The translations under genes were made by a program, and so were the position numbers. From contig SMSO01000035.1 in NCBI GenBank assembly GCA_004764695.1, positions 1,920,001-1,984,000 on the forward strand: a DNA stretch of 64,000 nucleotides, read 5' to 3'. Position 1 is the first letter of the stretch. Each line of letters opens with the position of its first letter. The notes beneath the pieces are model-generated. The model saw only the letters and a program-made list of their open reading frames with translations. It was not told the origin of the DNA and ran no database searches. Below are positions 1-11,436 of the stretch, one piece after another. This DNA comes from Schizochytrium sp. TIO01 (taxonomy: Eukaryota; Sar; Bigyra; Thraustochytrida; Thraustochytriidae).

Positions 1-2295
1 TAATTTAGCATATAATTCGATGTCACCTCGGAGAATACGAGCGAGCGAACGTGCAAGAAAGTATGTTTTGACCGAACTTCTATTCAGAAGTAGAACGTTA
101 GACGTCCATAGTTGCCAAATCGGAATTCGCTCTTTTGCAGCAACAATCTCTACTTATTGATTATTTCCAGAAAAGAAAACCCGTGACACATTTTCGATGT
201 AAATTTATATTTTAAAGGCGACACTCCATCAATCTAAGCTACATCAGCAGGCCTTCGCCCGTGAAAAAAATTCTTTATTTAAACTTCGTCCTGCTGGTCC
301 CTTACTTTTATTTAGCGCCCTGTCTAGGAGGGAGAAAAGCGCAGCGCGTGCACGCGCCATTTTATGGTCACTCTTTGCCTAGATGTACCATACTATCTAG
401 CAACTCTGAGGTTTGCAATGTGTCTGTGTTGCAGCTTTTGCCTATGATTTGGGTGTGTACCATGGCTGTTGATTATTTATTGTGTAAAATGTATTAAGGT
501 GGTAAATGTGATGGAAGTCCCCTTAGCAAAGATTTGTGCGTCGGAGTTGAGTACTTGAAGAACTTGAACTTTTGCTTTTTTCGGAAGAGAGTGGAGAAGC
601 TTTTCTTCTAATATGGCGGGTTTTGTGAAGGTTAAGAAAGTCGAGGGCCTTCTTGATATCAATAAGACCTCCTTTACGAGATTTGGCCACGCGCACAAGA
701 GCGAGATGAGTGGATATGCTTGTTTCTGGCACTGTTCGCGAAGATGAAGTTTTCCAAAATCAAAGTATTTAGTTTTTGAGTGCGACAGAACAGCTCTGTG
801 CGTCAAGTCGCACACATACACACATTTTTTAGTCCTTTCCCCGAAAGAAGGTAGGTACTTAGTACCTACTAGGTCTTAATTGTTTAATTTTTTTAAAGCT
901 GAGTTTATCAACATGACTTGAAAAATTAAATTTGGGAATCCAAAATCCGTCATAACTTTTATCGTTGCATGGTGAGTATTATCATGCTCAAAGTTCTGGA
1001 ATCAGTTTCAAGAACCAGAAGCAAAACTTTCAAGTCAAAATCAGGGTTTGTCATTAACTTACTAGCACATCTCCAAAGTTGGAGAACTTGAAATTTATAA
1101 TAGCGCATGCAAAGAACTTTACTAATTACTACCATTAGCCGCAACTACCCTACGCAACAAGAGCTCATATAACAACAAGTGATCCATTTACTAGAAATAA
1201 CAACAGGTCAATTAATCATCTCCCATTAGCTTTCTGAGGGAGTAACCTGAATGACGGTGAGGCAATATCGCAGCCTCGGAGGTACGGAAATTAAAACTTG
1301 CGGGAGGGTGTACCATTCAACCTAAAGAAATTGCAAAAATTGTTTGCCACTATGAGTGCAATGTTGCCATCGAGACGAACCTACTAAAATCGAGCGCCAC
1401 GAAAGGTAAACTCCATCTTAATATCTGCGAAGATCGAGTTTGTCAAGAAACAACATCTCAACTCGCGACAGTAGACAATCGCATGAGGGGACGCGTCGGA
1501 GCTGGGCGCAGACGTACAGCCTATTTGGTTTACAAAGATAATCGATTTTCGGCTGCCAAATTCTCATTGAACCTATACTAAAATTCTGAAAGTAGTGAGA
1601 CCCCTCTGGTCAGTAGCTAATAAATCATCGTTTCAATATGCAGCTGGGCTCTTTGGTTTGAGAAAAGCTTTTCGGAATCTAGTGCTCTCCTGTTATTTCA
1701 AACGGTAGTAAGGCCATTCATGCTAACATTCATCCACTCCAGTATAAAGCACCTGGTAGGTAACTATCTACTTCCCAGTCCAATACAAACAAGCCACAGC
1801 TACCTACTGCCCTCTTTAGGAAATATTCAATTTGAAGTTCACGGCCCACTTGCGAAACTCACAAAACTGAACAGCAATTAAGGTGTGCAAAAATAGTATG
1901 TGTGTATGATGTAGGTAGGTAGTTAGGTACCTTCAAGCTTCAGTAGAGATGGCTATTAGACTAGAGCGATTCAAAGATTTTACCGAGTTCCACCGAAAGT
2001 ATCCGTTTCTCGGAAAGGCTTACTCCTAAGTAACATCATCTCAGGGTACTGAAGCAGAAAGACATGATTTTGCAAACGCTAATCCCAAAGCTTATTTTAT
2101 AAGCATAATCGAAAACAAATAAAAAGTCAGCATATGAGGCTTTCATTCGAAAAAAGCCTTTATCAGATATTTACAAGATCTAGACGATATTGATATAGAT
2201 TATACTTAGGAATATCTATGAACTGGAAATTGGGACACTGCCCTTTGTAGGCCCAAAACTGCAATATAGTATATGGGACTTCACTCAGATATTAC
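1..2295. other. Gene-poor AT-rich spacer
   Basis: No frame in this stretch looks like a protein gene; the open frames are short and low in complexity. Copies of a short palindromic motif built from TAGGTA/TACCTA occur near 851-875 and 1911-1932. The right part is the 3' flank of the minus-strand gene that ends at 2296. Confidence 0.6.
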
Positions 2296-4542
2296 TTAAC
2301 GGCATACAGATGCCACAGTCTCAAGACAACGGTCCCGAAGGACTGGGAGAATCTTGGGAGCGTTCACAACGACATCACCGAGCAGTGGAGTCTGGTGCAC
2401 TTGAAGTAGAGGATAGCGCCGGCAAGCATCCTTGATGATCTCAGCAATATCTCCACCTTCGCCTGCATGTCGACCAGGCGCCAGAAAGGCCATCGCAAGA
2501 ATAACAGGTCCCTCGTGAAGGCCACCCTGATCGAAAACATTTTCCAAGAGCGGGTCATTAAATGCAAAAGCAGGTCCGTTGCGACGTTCCATACTGCAAT
2601 CAACAACGCAAGATGCGTCGCTTCCAAGGCGTCGTCTCATCTGAGCTGCAAGCGCGCGGCGTGTTCTGTTAACTGCTCGACTAGGCGACCCGTGGTCCAC
2701 CAGCAACACACGCACAGGCAACTGCAAATTCTCTTGCTCTGCTACTTTGCGCACGCTATCTACTAGAATCTCTGCGATTCTTCCATCACGATTCACTAAT
2801 GGAGCTGCCACAGCCCAATCCTCGCCTTCGTGGCCACCGAGATGTTGCTTTAGCATGCCGGGAACGAAGTCCGTGACCGTTTTACTCGGGCCGAGGAAGA
2901 ACGGTACAGCCAGGACCCGTGGGACTTCTTCACCTTTAGCCTCTGCTGCTTCCATCAACGAATTCAGTGTGGGCTCGAGAGTCTTTGCTTGAACTCCATC
3001 CAGCTCACTCGCGTCAATCCGGTCGCTGTATCGTGCGGAAACAGCAAGGACCTCAACGTTATCGAATCCGCTACGCTGTAACTCTGCCTCAAGGTTGCCT
3101 GCATGGACCCGTAGCTGCTTGAACGATGCTGCCCTCAAGCTGCCATTATCGATCAAAAAACACTTCGTAGGTTGCGTGGACCCAGAAGTGAGCCAAGGCT
3201 GGCGAGGTTGGCGAGGAATGAATGAACCTAAGCCAATGTGGCGAAGACCTGCTGCTAGCGTGGGTGCCCAAGGACTGCTCCAAATCATGGCATGAAGAGG
3301 ATTAAGGACCTTCTGCCAAAGGAGTTTCACTGAGAGCAAGAGGAGGCTTCGCGCCTGTTCAAGAAGCCAATCAGTCGTAGACTTCTCAGCCCGAGGCCGT
3401 GGACGGACCTGGGGTCTCGTGAGGCTAGCACTACCCTTTGCACTTGGCGCAGCCTGTTGAGAGTGCTGTTGTTGCTGCTGCTGGGAAGACAAATTCGAAG
3501 GATCGGAGCTTTGGACGGGTGATGCAGGCCTCTCGTCATCTGGAATATCATCTTCAATTATTGTCCAGCCAGCTGCAAGCTCTTCTTCCACTTGAGCAGT
3601 CAAACCTTCACGGTAGGTCTTGTACTTGAGATCATAGCCAAGTTCCTCTTTAAGCCGTTTGTTGGAGACACGCTTGCTCTCAGCATAGAATCCCCTACGG
3701 AACGGACTTAGGGTATCCTTAATATCTTCGTAGTTTTGCTTTGTAAGTTTCCGAACACCCAAAAGCTCACAGCTGTAGTCCACAATGATATCATTCTGTT
3801 CAGGCTCGTCGTCAACAACATTGTACGCACGGCCAGGGTTGGGCTTTGACATAGACAACTCGAGGGCCCCAACTACATCGTCTACATGAATTCGTGAAAA
3901 TACTTGGCCTTCTTTGACAATGCATGTAGTTTCACCTCGACGAATGCGTGCAACAGGCCCACGGCCTGGCCCATAGATACCCGGTAGACGGAAGATGTGC
4001 GCGGGGAGCGCAGAGACGAGAAACGAGCGTTCTGTATCAGCACGCAACTTCCCACGACTCAATGTGGGCGCAACTGGCATGCTCTCATCAACCCAAGCGC
4101 CACCATGGTTGCCGTAGACCGAGGTAGTCGAGAGGTAGCCTACCCAATCAATCTCGCCTTCTTCGGCAAGTTCCGTGAGAGCTTGCGAGAGCACCGGATC
4201 ACCTAGAAAGGGGTCTTTCTTTGTAGTCTTGTTTACTGGCGCAGTGAACAGAAAGTTATCATACTTGCGAAGCCACACCTTGCAAGCTTCTACGTCCAGC
4301 TCTGATCCCTCGGGAAATGGAAATTGCGTCACCTCAACATCGTTACAGAGGTCCTTAGCCGGAGAGAACTCCGCAAAGTCATCGTCCTCTTCCTTGAGAA
4401 TTTCGCGAACTGTACCTGCGACCTTCCAGCCATCCTGGACAAGCTTATTGGCAAGCCGTGTTCCAACGTAGCCAAGCCCGAAGATGAATAATGACTTCGT
4501 TTGTCTCGCACCTGAAGAAGATCGTGTCGAGTTTTCAGTCAT
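2296..4542 (-). CDS. Fusion protein: atypical NAD-dependent SDR (epimerase/dehydratase fold) plus tandem CbiX/SirB chelatase-like domains
   Basis: This is an intronless 748-residue frame whose ATG has A at -3. Residues 17-330 form a Rossmann-fold extended SDR: GLGYVG at 22-27 is the nucleotide-binding loop and SVYG at 141-144 the active-site strand; the region resembles the YeeZ-type atypical SDRs. A low-complexity linker follows, with six glutamines at 354-359. Residues 460-748 contain two CbiX/sirohydrochlorin-chelatase-like halves. The second half keeps the metal-binding signatures: HGS at 617-619, and H692 with D698 in PGRHAGEGGDI. The first half has NGS (N466) instead of HGS and no histidine at the second position (S553/K554), so it looks catalytically dead. 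CbiX proteins insert cobalt or iron into sirohydrochlorin on the way to cobalamin or siroheme. The substrate of this fusion is unknown; siroheme-related chemistry is an inference. The domain calls are firm and the physiological role is not. Confidence 0.85.
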   Translation of the reverse strand: MTENSTRSSSGARQTKSLFIFGLGYVGTRLANKLVQDGWKVAGTVREILKEEDDDFAEFSPAKDLCNDVEVTQFPFPEGSELDVEACKVWLRKYDNFLFTAPVNKTTKKDPFLGDPVLSQALTELAEEGEIDWVGYLSTTSVYGNHGGAWVDESMPVAPTLSRGKLRADTERSFLVSALPAHIFRLPGIYGPGRGPVARIRRGETTCIVKEGQVFSRIHVDDVVGALELSMSKPNPGRAYNVVDDEPEQNDIIVDYSCELLGVRKLTKQNYEDIKDTLSPFRRGFYAESKRVSNKRLKEELGYDLKYKTYREGLTAQVEEELAAGWTIIEDDIPDDERPASPVQSSDPSNLSSQQQQQQHSQQAAPSAKGSASLTRPQVRPRPRAEKSTTDWLLEQARSLLLLSVKLLWQKVLNPLHAMIWSSPWAPTLAAGLRHIGLGSFIPRQPRQPWLTSGSTQPTKCFLIDNGSLRAASFKQLRVHAGNLEAELQRSGFDNVEVLAVSARYSDRIDASELDGVQAKTLEPTLNSLMEAAEAKGEEVPRVLAVPFFLGPSKTVTDFVPGMLKQHLGGHEGEDWAVAAPLVNRDGRIAEILVDSVRKVAEQENLQLPVRVLLVDHGSPSRAVNRTRRALAAQMRRRLGSDASCVVDCSMERRNGPAFAFNDPLLENVFDQGGLHEGPVILAMAFLAPGRHAGEGGDIAEIIKDACRRYPLLQVHQTPLLGDVVVNAPKILPVLRDRCLETVASVCR

Positions 4543-7500
4543 GGTGTTTCTACAGAGATTACCTTCTGAGAATTATATAGTAACCAATGGTACTTTTTTT
4601 TTGTCTTAATCGCGCCTTTTGGAGTTGTGATTGATGCCTTGGCTTCGCCTTGCAATCCTGAGGATTAAATCTAGTTTCGCCGCGTCAACTTGATGTCAGC
4701 ACAAGGAATCGCAACTATAGCCGGGGGCCAGTGCAGAATAGCACTACAATTAGATCTTTGATTCTAAGAACGCCAATTTATCCAAGAGGGGCTTGGATAT
4801 CCACAGTTGATTTGCTGTTGTGCTTGGAGGAGCTCAAGACACAGCCATGCAAAACAATTGAACGAAATGCTTTGGATCGGCACTGGTCAACTACGTGCCA
4901 GAATCTATTACTCACAATCTACGGTCAACAAGCTCCCACGAATCCAGGCGAGGGTGTCAAACCAAATGGGTCCCTCTGAGACCTCACAAAGGCCCGTCGG
5001 ACTCGAGGTTTGCCGCGAAGTTTCCTCGCGTCTGGGCTATTGCGTATGGCTTCGCCCCACAAAAAAATCTTTTACTCTTACAAAAATCTTATTTTAAAAA
5101 CAAAGTACTTGCTTGATTAGCTATTTATTAGTCCTTAATTCTCTACCTACTACCATGGTAGTCTTCGCATGTAACTTATTTAATCTTAATTTATTTTTTT
5201 CAAGCGAAGCTTCTTGATGTTTTACATTCATGGTATAGTATCAAGAATGATGCTGCACAAGACAGGAGGCGAACAAAACCCTGGAGGTAGTGAAAACGAA
5301 TAGAAGCTTTGTATAAACTTATATTGGTCGATCAACCATGCCTGATATGGTCGAATTGCTAAATTCATTAAATGAGCAGCTAGAATGCCTTGACATGGAG
5401 TTCCAGTAGGAATATGGCAAAAGTCTTAATGTCATGATTCAGATGAGTGCTTGGTTACGTAGTAAGTAAATTAGCACAGGTATCATAAGTTCGCATTTAA
5501 TTACCAGTTTGATGATGGTGGTATCCCCTTTATTGAAACAACTTTGGTCAAACTTGCTTTTCCGAAATTTACGAAATCCTCTGGAGTGTGCCTGCGTGTA
5601 TCAGGCTATGCATAACATATTATAGAGCGACCATGCTAAATTGCAAATGTGTCACTCTGGCACCCGGATGTCGCCGTGCGCTGATACAATTATAGACGAT
5701 GATAAACCCTGATTATAGAAGCAAAGCTCTAGAAATATGTTATCATTATCAAGTCTATTGCTAGGCGATTGCGAGACGACAATCGTCCGCCCATTGTGAG
5801 GGTTAATACATTCAATGGAGGATGCCGCAAAATATTCGTCAGTCTTTAACGTGTCTATTCTTGCTTTCGCAATCTCTACTAGAATTCTTTCATTATGGAT
5901 CCACCCATTGATGAGACTTGCTTATGTTTAGTATTTCACACTTAACCAGATGATGTGGAGACCTTCTACTCATACGCGATAGGAAAATAGAAATGCTTTC
6001 TACCTTTCTACAATTGCGCAAGCTTGTACCATTGCCAGCAACACTAATCTATAGAGAAGTGTTTTGCATTCTGGTGGTGGTACTGGGTAATGTATATGTA
6101 GTTGACTAGTTGCGTCTTTCTACTAGTTTGTAAAATTTTCAATCTTGATTAGAAAAAGAAAATTATTGGAATATCAGAAGAAGTCTCTGATTTCCTTCTT
6201 CTAGAATTCATTCTAAATTAATAGACTAAGCAATGAATCTGTATCTGGCGAAGACCTCATGATTCAACTTACGACAGCAACAGCGTGGATAAGTAAGTAT
6301 CTTAACTTATCCTAACTTATAAGTTTGCTGTTTGCTCCTAAAGCATCTGATCTTCTGATGTAGGAGCAAGCAATTAGCAAGGATGATAGAAATTATATTA
6401 AACAATACAATAGTCATTCTGCTCATTTCCAGATGCAAGCTCCTCCCCATTTGCTGAATGGGGGGTGAGAGAGGGGGACGATGAGGGGCTAAATTGAAAT
6501 CCGCTTTTTAAACCTCCATTTTCTCCTTTTGCTGTACATTAAGCATATATGCTGAGCCTTTGTTAAAAATATATAAAATAATAATAATAAATATATAAAT
6601 GTAAACCAGTTCCATAATACAAACCACGACGATCATATCCCGAGAGCCATCACCCTCTTTAAATTTAAGTTGGTGTGGAAGCACATCACTCCTTACCATG
6701 CAAGGTAGATGTCACAGATAGACCTATGTTCTATCAACAAGGTGATTCTTGATTTTTGACCCTTTTTTTTAGTCTTTACAACGCATAGGTTACTATGTTA
6801 CTAGGCGATTGCAAGTTCGTCAGGAAAGCATTACTGGCTGGCTAAATTTCTTCCATGGAAGAATACAACAGCATCTCAAGCCATCGCCTCGAAGCGCTCC
6901 ACTTTCAATATGCGCATTGATCCAAGATGCCAAAGTAGAGGCGTTGCCTACTACTTTCATAGTACTCATAGCAAATGTAAGAACACTCTGATGGAAAGCG
7001 AAGAGAAGTGATGAATGCATCATCCAAACTACATGCTGGGCAAACTATTATATGAAATTTCCTTGAGTGCAGAACCTCCTTAAAATAAAATTAAAAAGGT
7101 TGAACTTAATGAGGCGCAAGTAATTGCTCGGTGAAGGTGGCAAAGGTCACGAGGAGGCGTCTACTGGCGCCACCACTGTTTGTCGATCTCAAAGATGTTG
7201 CCCCAGGAAGCGGCACGAGTCCGAATATTAGGAAATTCACATCCTCCTCAACCTCGGATGAAGTTATTTATGCCCTCGAACTAAATCATTTAGAATTGGT
7301 GGCCTGGTTTGCATGCTTTCTAATCAGCAATTTGGCAGAATAACACATCGTTTAAAAACGAAAATTTCAGAAAAGAGTTTAGAGTTTTGTGTTATCTTTT
7401 TGTGCAAGGTCTGTGGCGATGAAGACGTTCATACGTGCTCCTTATTATTTTTCCTGGTAGAGTATTTTAGTACCGAATTAAAACTGGAGTCAATCGCCAG

Positions 7501-8328
7501 AGACAAGATATCGTTTCAACTTTGAGTTCCAGTCAGAAACATCTACACGACACAAGTTTAGCATGCACATATTAGCGCGGAGGGCAGGGGGCACTCTGTG
7601 CGGTCTCCCACACTCAGTCCAACTGAATACCATCCGCCGAAGTATGGAAGTTGGAAGCACACTTCAAAACAATCCTGCACTGCCCCCCCAAAATGTTTCC
7701 GTTGACAGATCTCAAGCGCGGACCTCCAGCAAGAAGACTTTAACACAGAATGAGAGGAATGATTGAGAGTAGAAGGAAGGTTTGACGAAATATAAATGTC
7801 CAGAGCTATCTGCTTAGTACAGGTCAGTAGGACTCATTCGCGTGGTTTATAGTTACTTAATGCTAAGTACGTGAATATTGTCTCTAAGTGAACTGGGAGC
7901 ATTTCTTCAATAGCAATTCCCTGTTGTAAAGCAGGCAGTGCTTGCGGGCGCGCTCGAACGCGCTTGCTCGCAGTGGGTGACGTTGACATACGATCTTGTC
8001 GTGTGCATAACGTGCATGATCTCCCAGGTAGCGGGTTAAGGGGAACGCGTGTGGCTATCGTTGCGGATCGCAAGGTATAGGTTCTAAGCGGCAAGGGTGC
8101 TGCTGCAAGGTCCAAGATTCTTGTGTGCATTTCGCAGTGGTGAAAAGTAGTCATCAAAGCTCGTACATATCTCGTGTCGCAACTTTGAGCAAGTTTTACT
8201 AAGTTTGAGACTACCCACGCACGTCGTAGGAAAGCAAGCTTTTGTAGAAATCCTTACTTGCTGAATTTAATACTTTTTTGGAGGCCTTTTCAGGGTCACA
8301 GGAGTATACAAACCAATTATCTTCTACC
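4543..8328. other. Long divergent intergenic region
   Basis: This 3.8 kb gap lies between the heads of the SDR/CbiX gene and the kinase gene, so it should hold both promoters. I see no convincing gene. A coding-like stretch at 7131-7343 (plus) and a minus frame at 6820-7023 have normal amino-acid composition but no recognisable domain and could be exon fragments or chance. A T-rich, AT-repeat zone lies at 6540-6600. Confidence 0.5.
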
Positions 8329-11049
8329 ATGGGTGGTGGCGCGTCAAAAAAATCCACGGACAGCGAAGGTGGCGTGGGAGAGGAGCCCTTCTCACCGGCC
8401 AGTGAGGAGCATCATGAAGCTGTCCACAAGAGCTTCAAAGTCAAGAAGACCTCGAGCACCAATATTGTGACTGGTGAAAGTAAGCATGAAGACGAGCCGG
8501 TCCCGAGTAGCCGCAGCACAAAGGATGTTGACGTTACAGACGAGGAAAAGGCAAGCGATAAGATCCAAGAACAAATGGATGAGAAAGACCGGATAATCCA
8601 CGAAGAGAAAAGTAGCGACAAACTTAACTTTGGTAATATGGGTATCAGGCGTGACGAGGAGAGCAAGCGCTTCCGTGAAAAGAAGAAGGGTTTCACAGGT
8701 TTCCGAGCAGAGCTTGATGGAGATGATATAGGTAGCGGTCTTCGCACGAGTGGCATTCGTATAATTGGAGAGCAACGAAAAACTGATGAAGACAAGGCAA
8801 AAGCTCTTCAGCAACTTGAAGGGTTCCCACTTTTTGAAGAAGAGGTATGTGATGACCTTTTTGAAAGCATGTCTGAAGCTACATGCGCTGCTGGCAATGA
8901 TATCTTCGTAAAGGACCTGCCATTCCTGTACTTTGTTCTTCTCATTGATGGTGAGATGCACCTTGAGGGTGAGAGTGTGAAATTCGGAAACGAACAAGCC
9001 CTACTAGGGCCCGGACAGTGCATCGGCACGCTTCGCGCTATACAAGATTGTCGTCTCTGGGTAATTTCTCGTCTGCAGTATCAAAAGGTCACCGTGGAGG
9101 CCCTTAAGCGCAAGCTTGAGCGTGGCGGATCACTTCTCGAAAATATCACGGAGATCCCGGGCCTCAAGGAGCTTCCTAGAGAAACTCGTGAAGCAATCGC
9201 TGCAGCATTGAAGCCCATCACATTTGTCAAAGGTGAATACCTCATGCGACAGGGTGAGCAAGGTCACACCATGTACTTTATTGAGGAGGGCGAGGTCATC
9301 ATTACACAGTCGAACAATCGACACACGAAGATGGGCACTGCTACGCCCAATGCACCAGCAGTAGTTGCTCGTCGAACACGTGGCGAGTACATTGGAGAGG
9401 GTGCTCTTCTGGACGACGGCTCAGAAAATACTGGTTCTAAGTTTGGTGTACGCAACGCTAACGCAATTGCTGATTCTGATGTCGTTAAATGTCTCGCACT
9501 AGGACGCCACGAATTTCAGGAGTACATGGGTTCTCTTCGTGAACTTTTTGAACACAACTTGTGCTACCGTGTGCTTAAGAGCCTTGATCTTACTAAGGAC
9601 TTGGATGACTCGCAGCTGTCGGTGATTGTTTCGACCCTTGAAGAAGTTGAGTTTGATCCTGGTGAATACATTGTTCATCAGGGCGAGATTGGAGATATCT
9701 TTTACATTGTGAAGGATGGCACCCTTGATTGCACTTTGAGCGAAGAAGGGTCAAGCGAAACGAAGCGAATTGGAACCCTTATCAGCGGAGATTACTTTGG
9801 CGAGGGAGCATTGCTTACAAACGCTCCGCGTCGCTGCAATGTTTGCGCTGTGGGTCCAGGTAAAACTAAGGTATGGGGTCTTAAGCGCTCTAATTTCGAG
9901 AATTTTCTCTCGGAGGGTCTTAAGCAAAAGCTTGGGGACACCTTCATGCACCGTAAAACAGCCAAGGAAAATAAGAAGCAACAATTGCCTTGGGAAAATA
10001 TGCAAAAGATTCGCACTCTTGGTAGCGGTTCTTACGGCACCGTGGACCTGGTGCGTGACCGTGTCACTGGTGAGACATACGCTCTGAAGCGTATTCGTAA
10101 GGCAACGGTAGTTGCCAAGAAGCAACAACGCTTTATCAAGAACGAGCGTGAACTTATGTCAGCTACCCATTCACCCTTCCTGGTTAATCTCATCTGTACA
10201 TATAACAAAGGCGACTCTGTGTACATGTTGACTGAGGTATGCTTGGGAGGAGAGCTGTATTCACTTATGAAAGACACCGTGGATGCGCGCAATGCAGACC
10301 TCGAAGACGATGATGACATTATTTGCGGATGTTTCGAGCTGGAATCTCAGTGTCGATTCTACACAGCCTGTATCGTGCTTGCTATTGAGTACTTGCATTC
10401 TCAAGGTATTATTCATCGTGACATGAAACCCGAGAATCTGCTACTTGATGAAACGGGCTACCTCAAGCTGGCGGATTTTGGCTTTGCCAAGATGGTGCAT
10501 GATCAGCGCACATATTCGCTATGTGGCACGCCTGAGTATACTGCTCCAGAGGTTTACAAGCGCAGCGGTCACTCCAAGGGTGTTGATTGGTGGAGCCTTG
10601 GCGTGATTGTTTATGAAATGGCCTCAGGCTTCTCCCCATTTCATGTTGTGTCTCAGAACTCGTGGGATTGCTACATCGAAATATCCAAGTACGAAAAATA
10701 TTATCCCTCCATTCAGTTCCCTCCTCTGTTTGGTCCAGAACTCTGCTCTCTACTACTTCGTCTACTTTGTCCGTCACCAAGTAAACGTTACGGTACCCGG
10801 AAGGCAAATGCTTCTCACGTTAAGGAGCATCCCTTTTTCGGTGTAACAGACGAATTTACCTTCGCAATGGACTGGCAAAAGCTGGAGAGTCGCACATTCG
10901 TACTTGACGAGCAATTCAGACCTCGTATGCCAGAATCTGGCCTAGATGCAAACAACTTCGAAGTCTGTGATGATCGTCACGAGGAGGACGAGAAATTTGT
11001 AGATGAATCAATGATGGAGAGTGGAGGTACTTGGTACAACGATTTTTAG
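8329..11049 (+). CDS. cGMP-dependent-type protein kinase (AGC family) with cyclic-nucleotide-binding domains and N-myristoylation signal
   Basis: The frame encodes 906 residues from the first ATG in frame, which has ACC before it and G at +4. The protein starts MGGGASKK, a textbook N-myristoylation signal followed by lysines. A charged region is followed by three cyclic-nucleotide-binding folds. The first (about 160-270) is degenerate. The second (about 275-400) has EYIGEGALL. The third (about 415-535) has the phosphate-binding cassette GDYFGEGALLTNAPRR. The AGC kinase domain spans about 557-838, with GSGSYG, HRDMKPEN, DFG and the activation loop SLCGTPEYTAPE. An acidic insert (about 650-668) lies between helices D and E. 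The C-terminus ends WYNDF, like the hydrophobic tail of PKG/PKA. The third cassette has RR where PKG usually has RT, so nucleotide preference cannot be read off. It is intronless and converges on a phosphodiesterase gene. PKA-like specificity is not excluded. Confidence 0.92.
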   Translation: MGGGASKKSTDSEGGVGEEPFSPASEEHHEAVHKSFKVKKTSSTNIVTGESKHEDEPVPSSRSTKDVDVTDEEKASDKIQEQMDEKDRIIHEEKSSDKLNFGNMGIRRDEESKRFREKKKGFTGFRAELDGDDIGSGLRTSGIRIIGEQRKTDEDKAKALQQLEGFPLFEEEVCDDLFESMSEATCAAGNDIFVKDLPFLYFVLLIDGEMHLEGESVKFGNEQALLGPGQCIGTLRAIQDCRLWVISRLQYQKVTVEALKRKLERGGSLLENITEIPGLKELPRETREAIAAALKPITFVKGEYLMRQGEQGHTMYFIEEGEVIITQSNNRHTKMGTATPNAPAVVARRTRGEYIGEGALLDDGSENTGSKFGVRNANAIADSDVVKCLALGRHEFQEYMGSLRELFEHNLCYRVLKSLDLTKDLDDSQLSVIVSTLEEVEFDPGEYIVHQGEIGDIFYIVKDGTLDCTLSEEGSSETKRIGTLISGDYFGEGALLTNAPRRCNVCAVGPGKTKVWGLKRSNFENFLSEGLKQKLGDTFMHRKTAKENKKQQLPWENMQKIRTLGSGSYGTVDLVRDRVTGETYALKRIRKATVVAKKQQRFIKNERELMSATHSPFLVNLICTYNKGDSVYMLTEVCLGGELYSLMKDTVDARNADLEDDDDIICGCFELESQCRFYTACIVLAIEYLHSQGIIHRDMKPENLLLDETGYLKLADFGFAKMVHDQRTYSLCGTPEYTAPEVYKRSGHSKGVDWWSLGVIVYEMASGFSPFHVVSQNSWDCYIEISKYEKYYPSIQFPPLFGPELCSLLLRLLCPSPSKRYGTRKANASHVKEHPFFGVTDEFTFAMDWQKLESRTFVLDEQFRPRMPESGLDANNFEVCDDRHEEDEKFVDESMMESGGTWYNDF

Positions 11050-11436
11050 AAATAATCATGATAAGACAATACTTTAAGTTGATGACATCGAGTGATTTTC
11101 CCAAGTGAAATGCATCGAATGATACTAGTACACTATTATCTCTCCATTAAGAACTAATACGAACGAGATGGTCAATATAGATAGTTCGGAAATGTGATTT
11201 CTAGTAAAATATCATAATTATTTGAATTTAGAAAACGTGTTTTCACGACCATTGCATTTCATTTATAATCCATTCTGCACACCCTAGTCGACTCTATTAG
11301 TTTCCAAAAACAAAAATTTGTAGATGAAGCCTTTGCATCTTCTATTTGAAGCGAGTGAATTAACGTATCAGGAATAAAAAATAAAACTCATGCTTTGTAG
11401 TTATATGCCACAGATTTGCAGCTAATTCACGCTTTT
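11050..11436. other. Convergent 3' intergenic gap
   Basis: This AT-rich 387 bp spacer is shared by the 3' ends of the kinase and phosphodiesterase genes. It must hold both polyadenylation sites. No gene is seen. Confidence 0.7.

Noticed and set aside
7834-8157. A 107-codon minus frame upstream of the kinase
   Set aside because: Lies in the kinase promoter/5' UTR, has no domain and a composition typical of GC-richer non-coding DNA.
8392-8997. A 201-codon minus-strand frame with hydrophobic stretches
   Set aside because: Antisense to the cyclic-nucleotide kinase N-terminus; no domain of its own.
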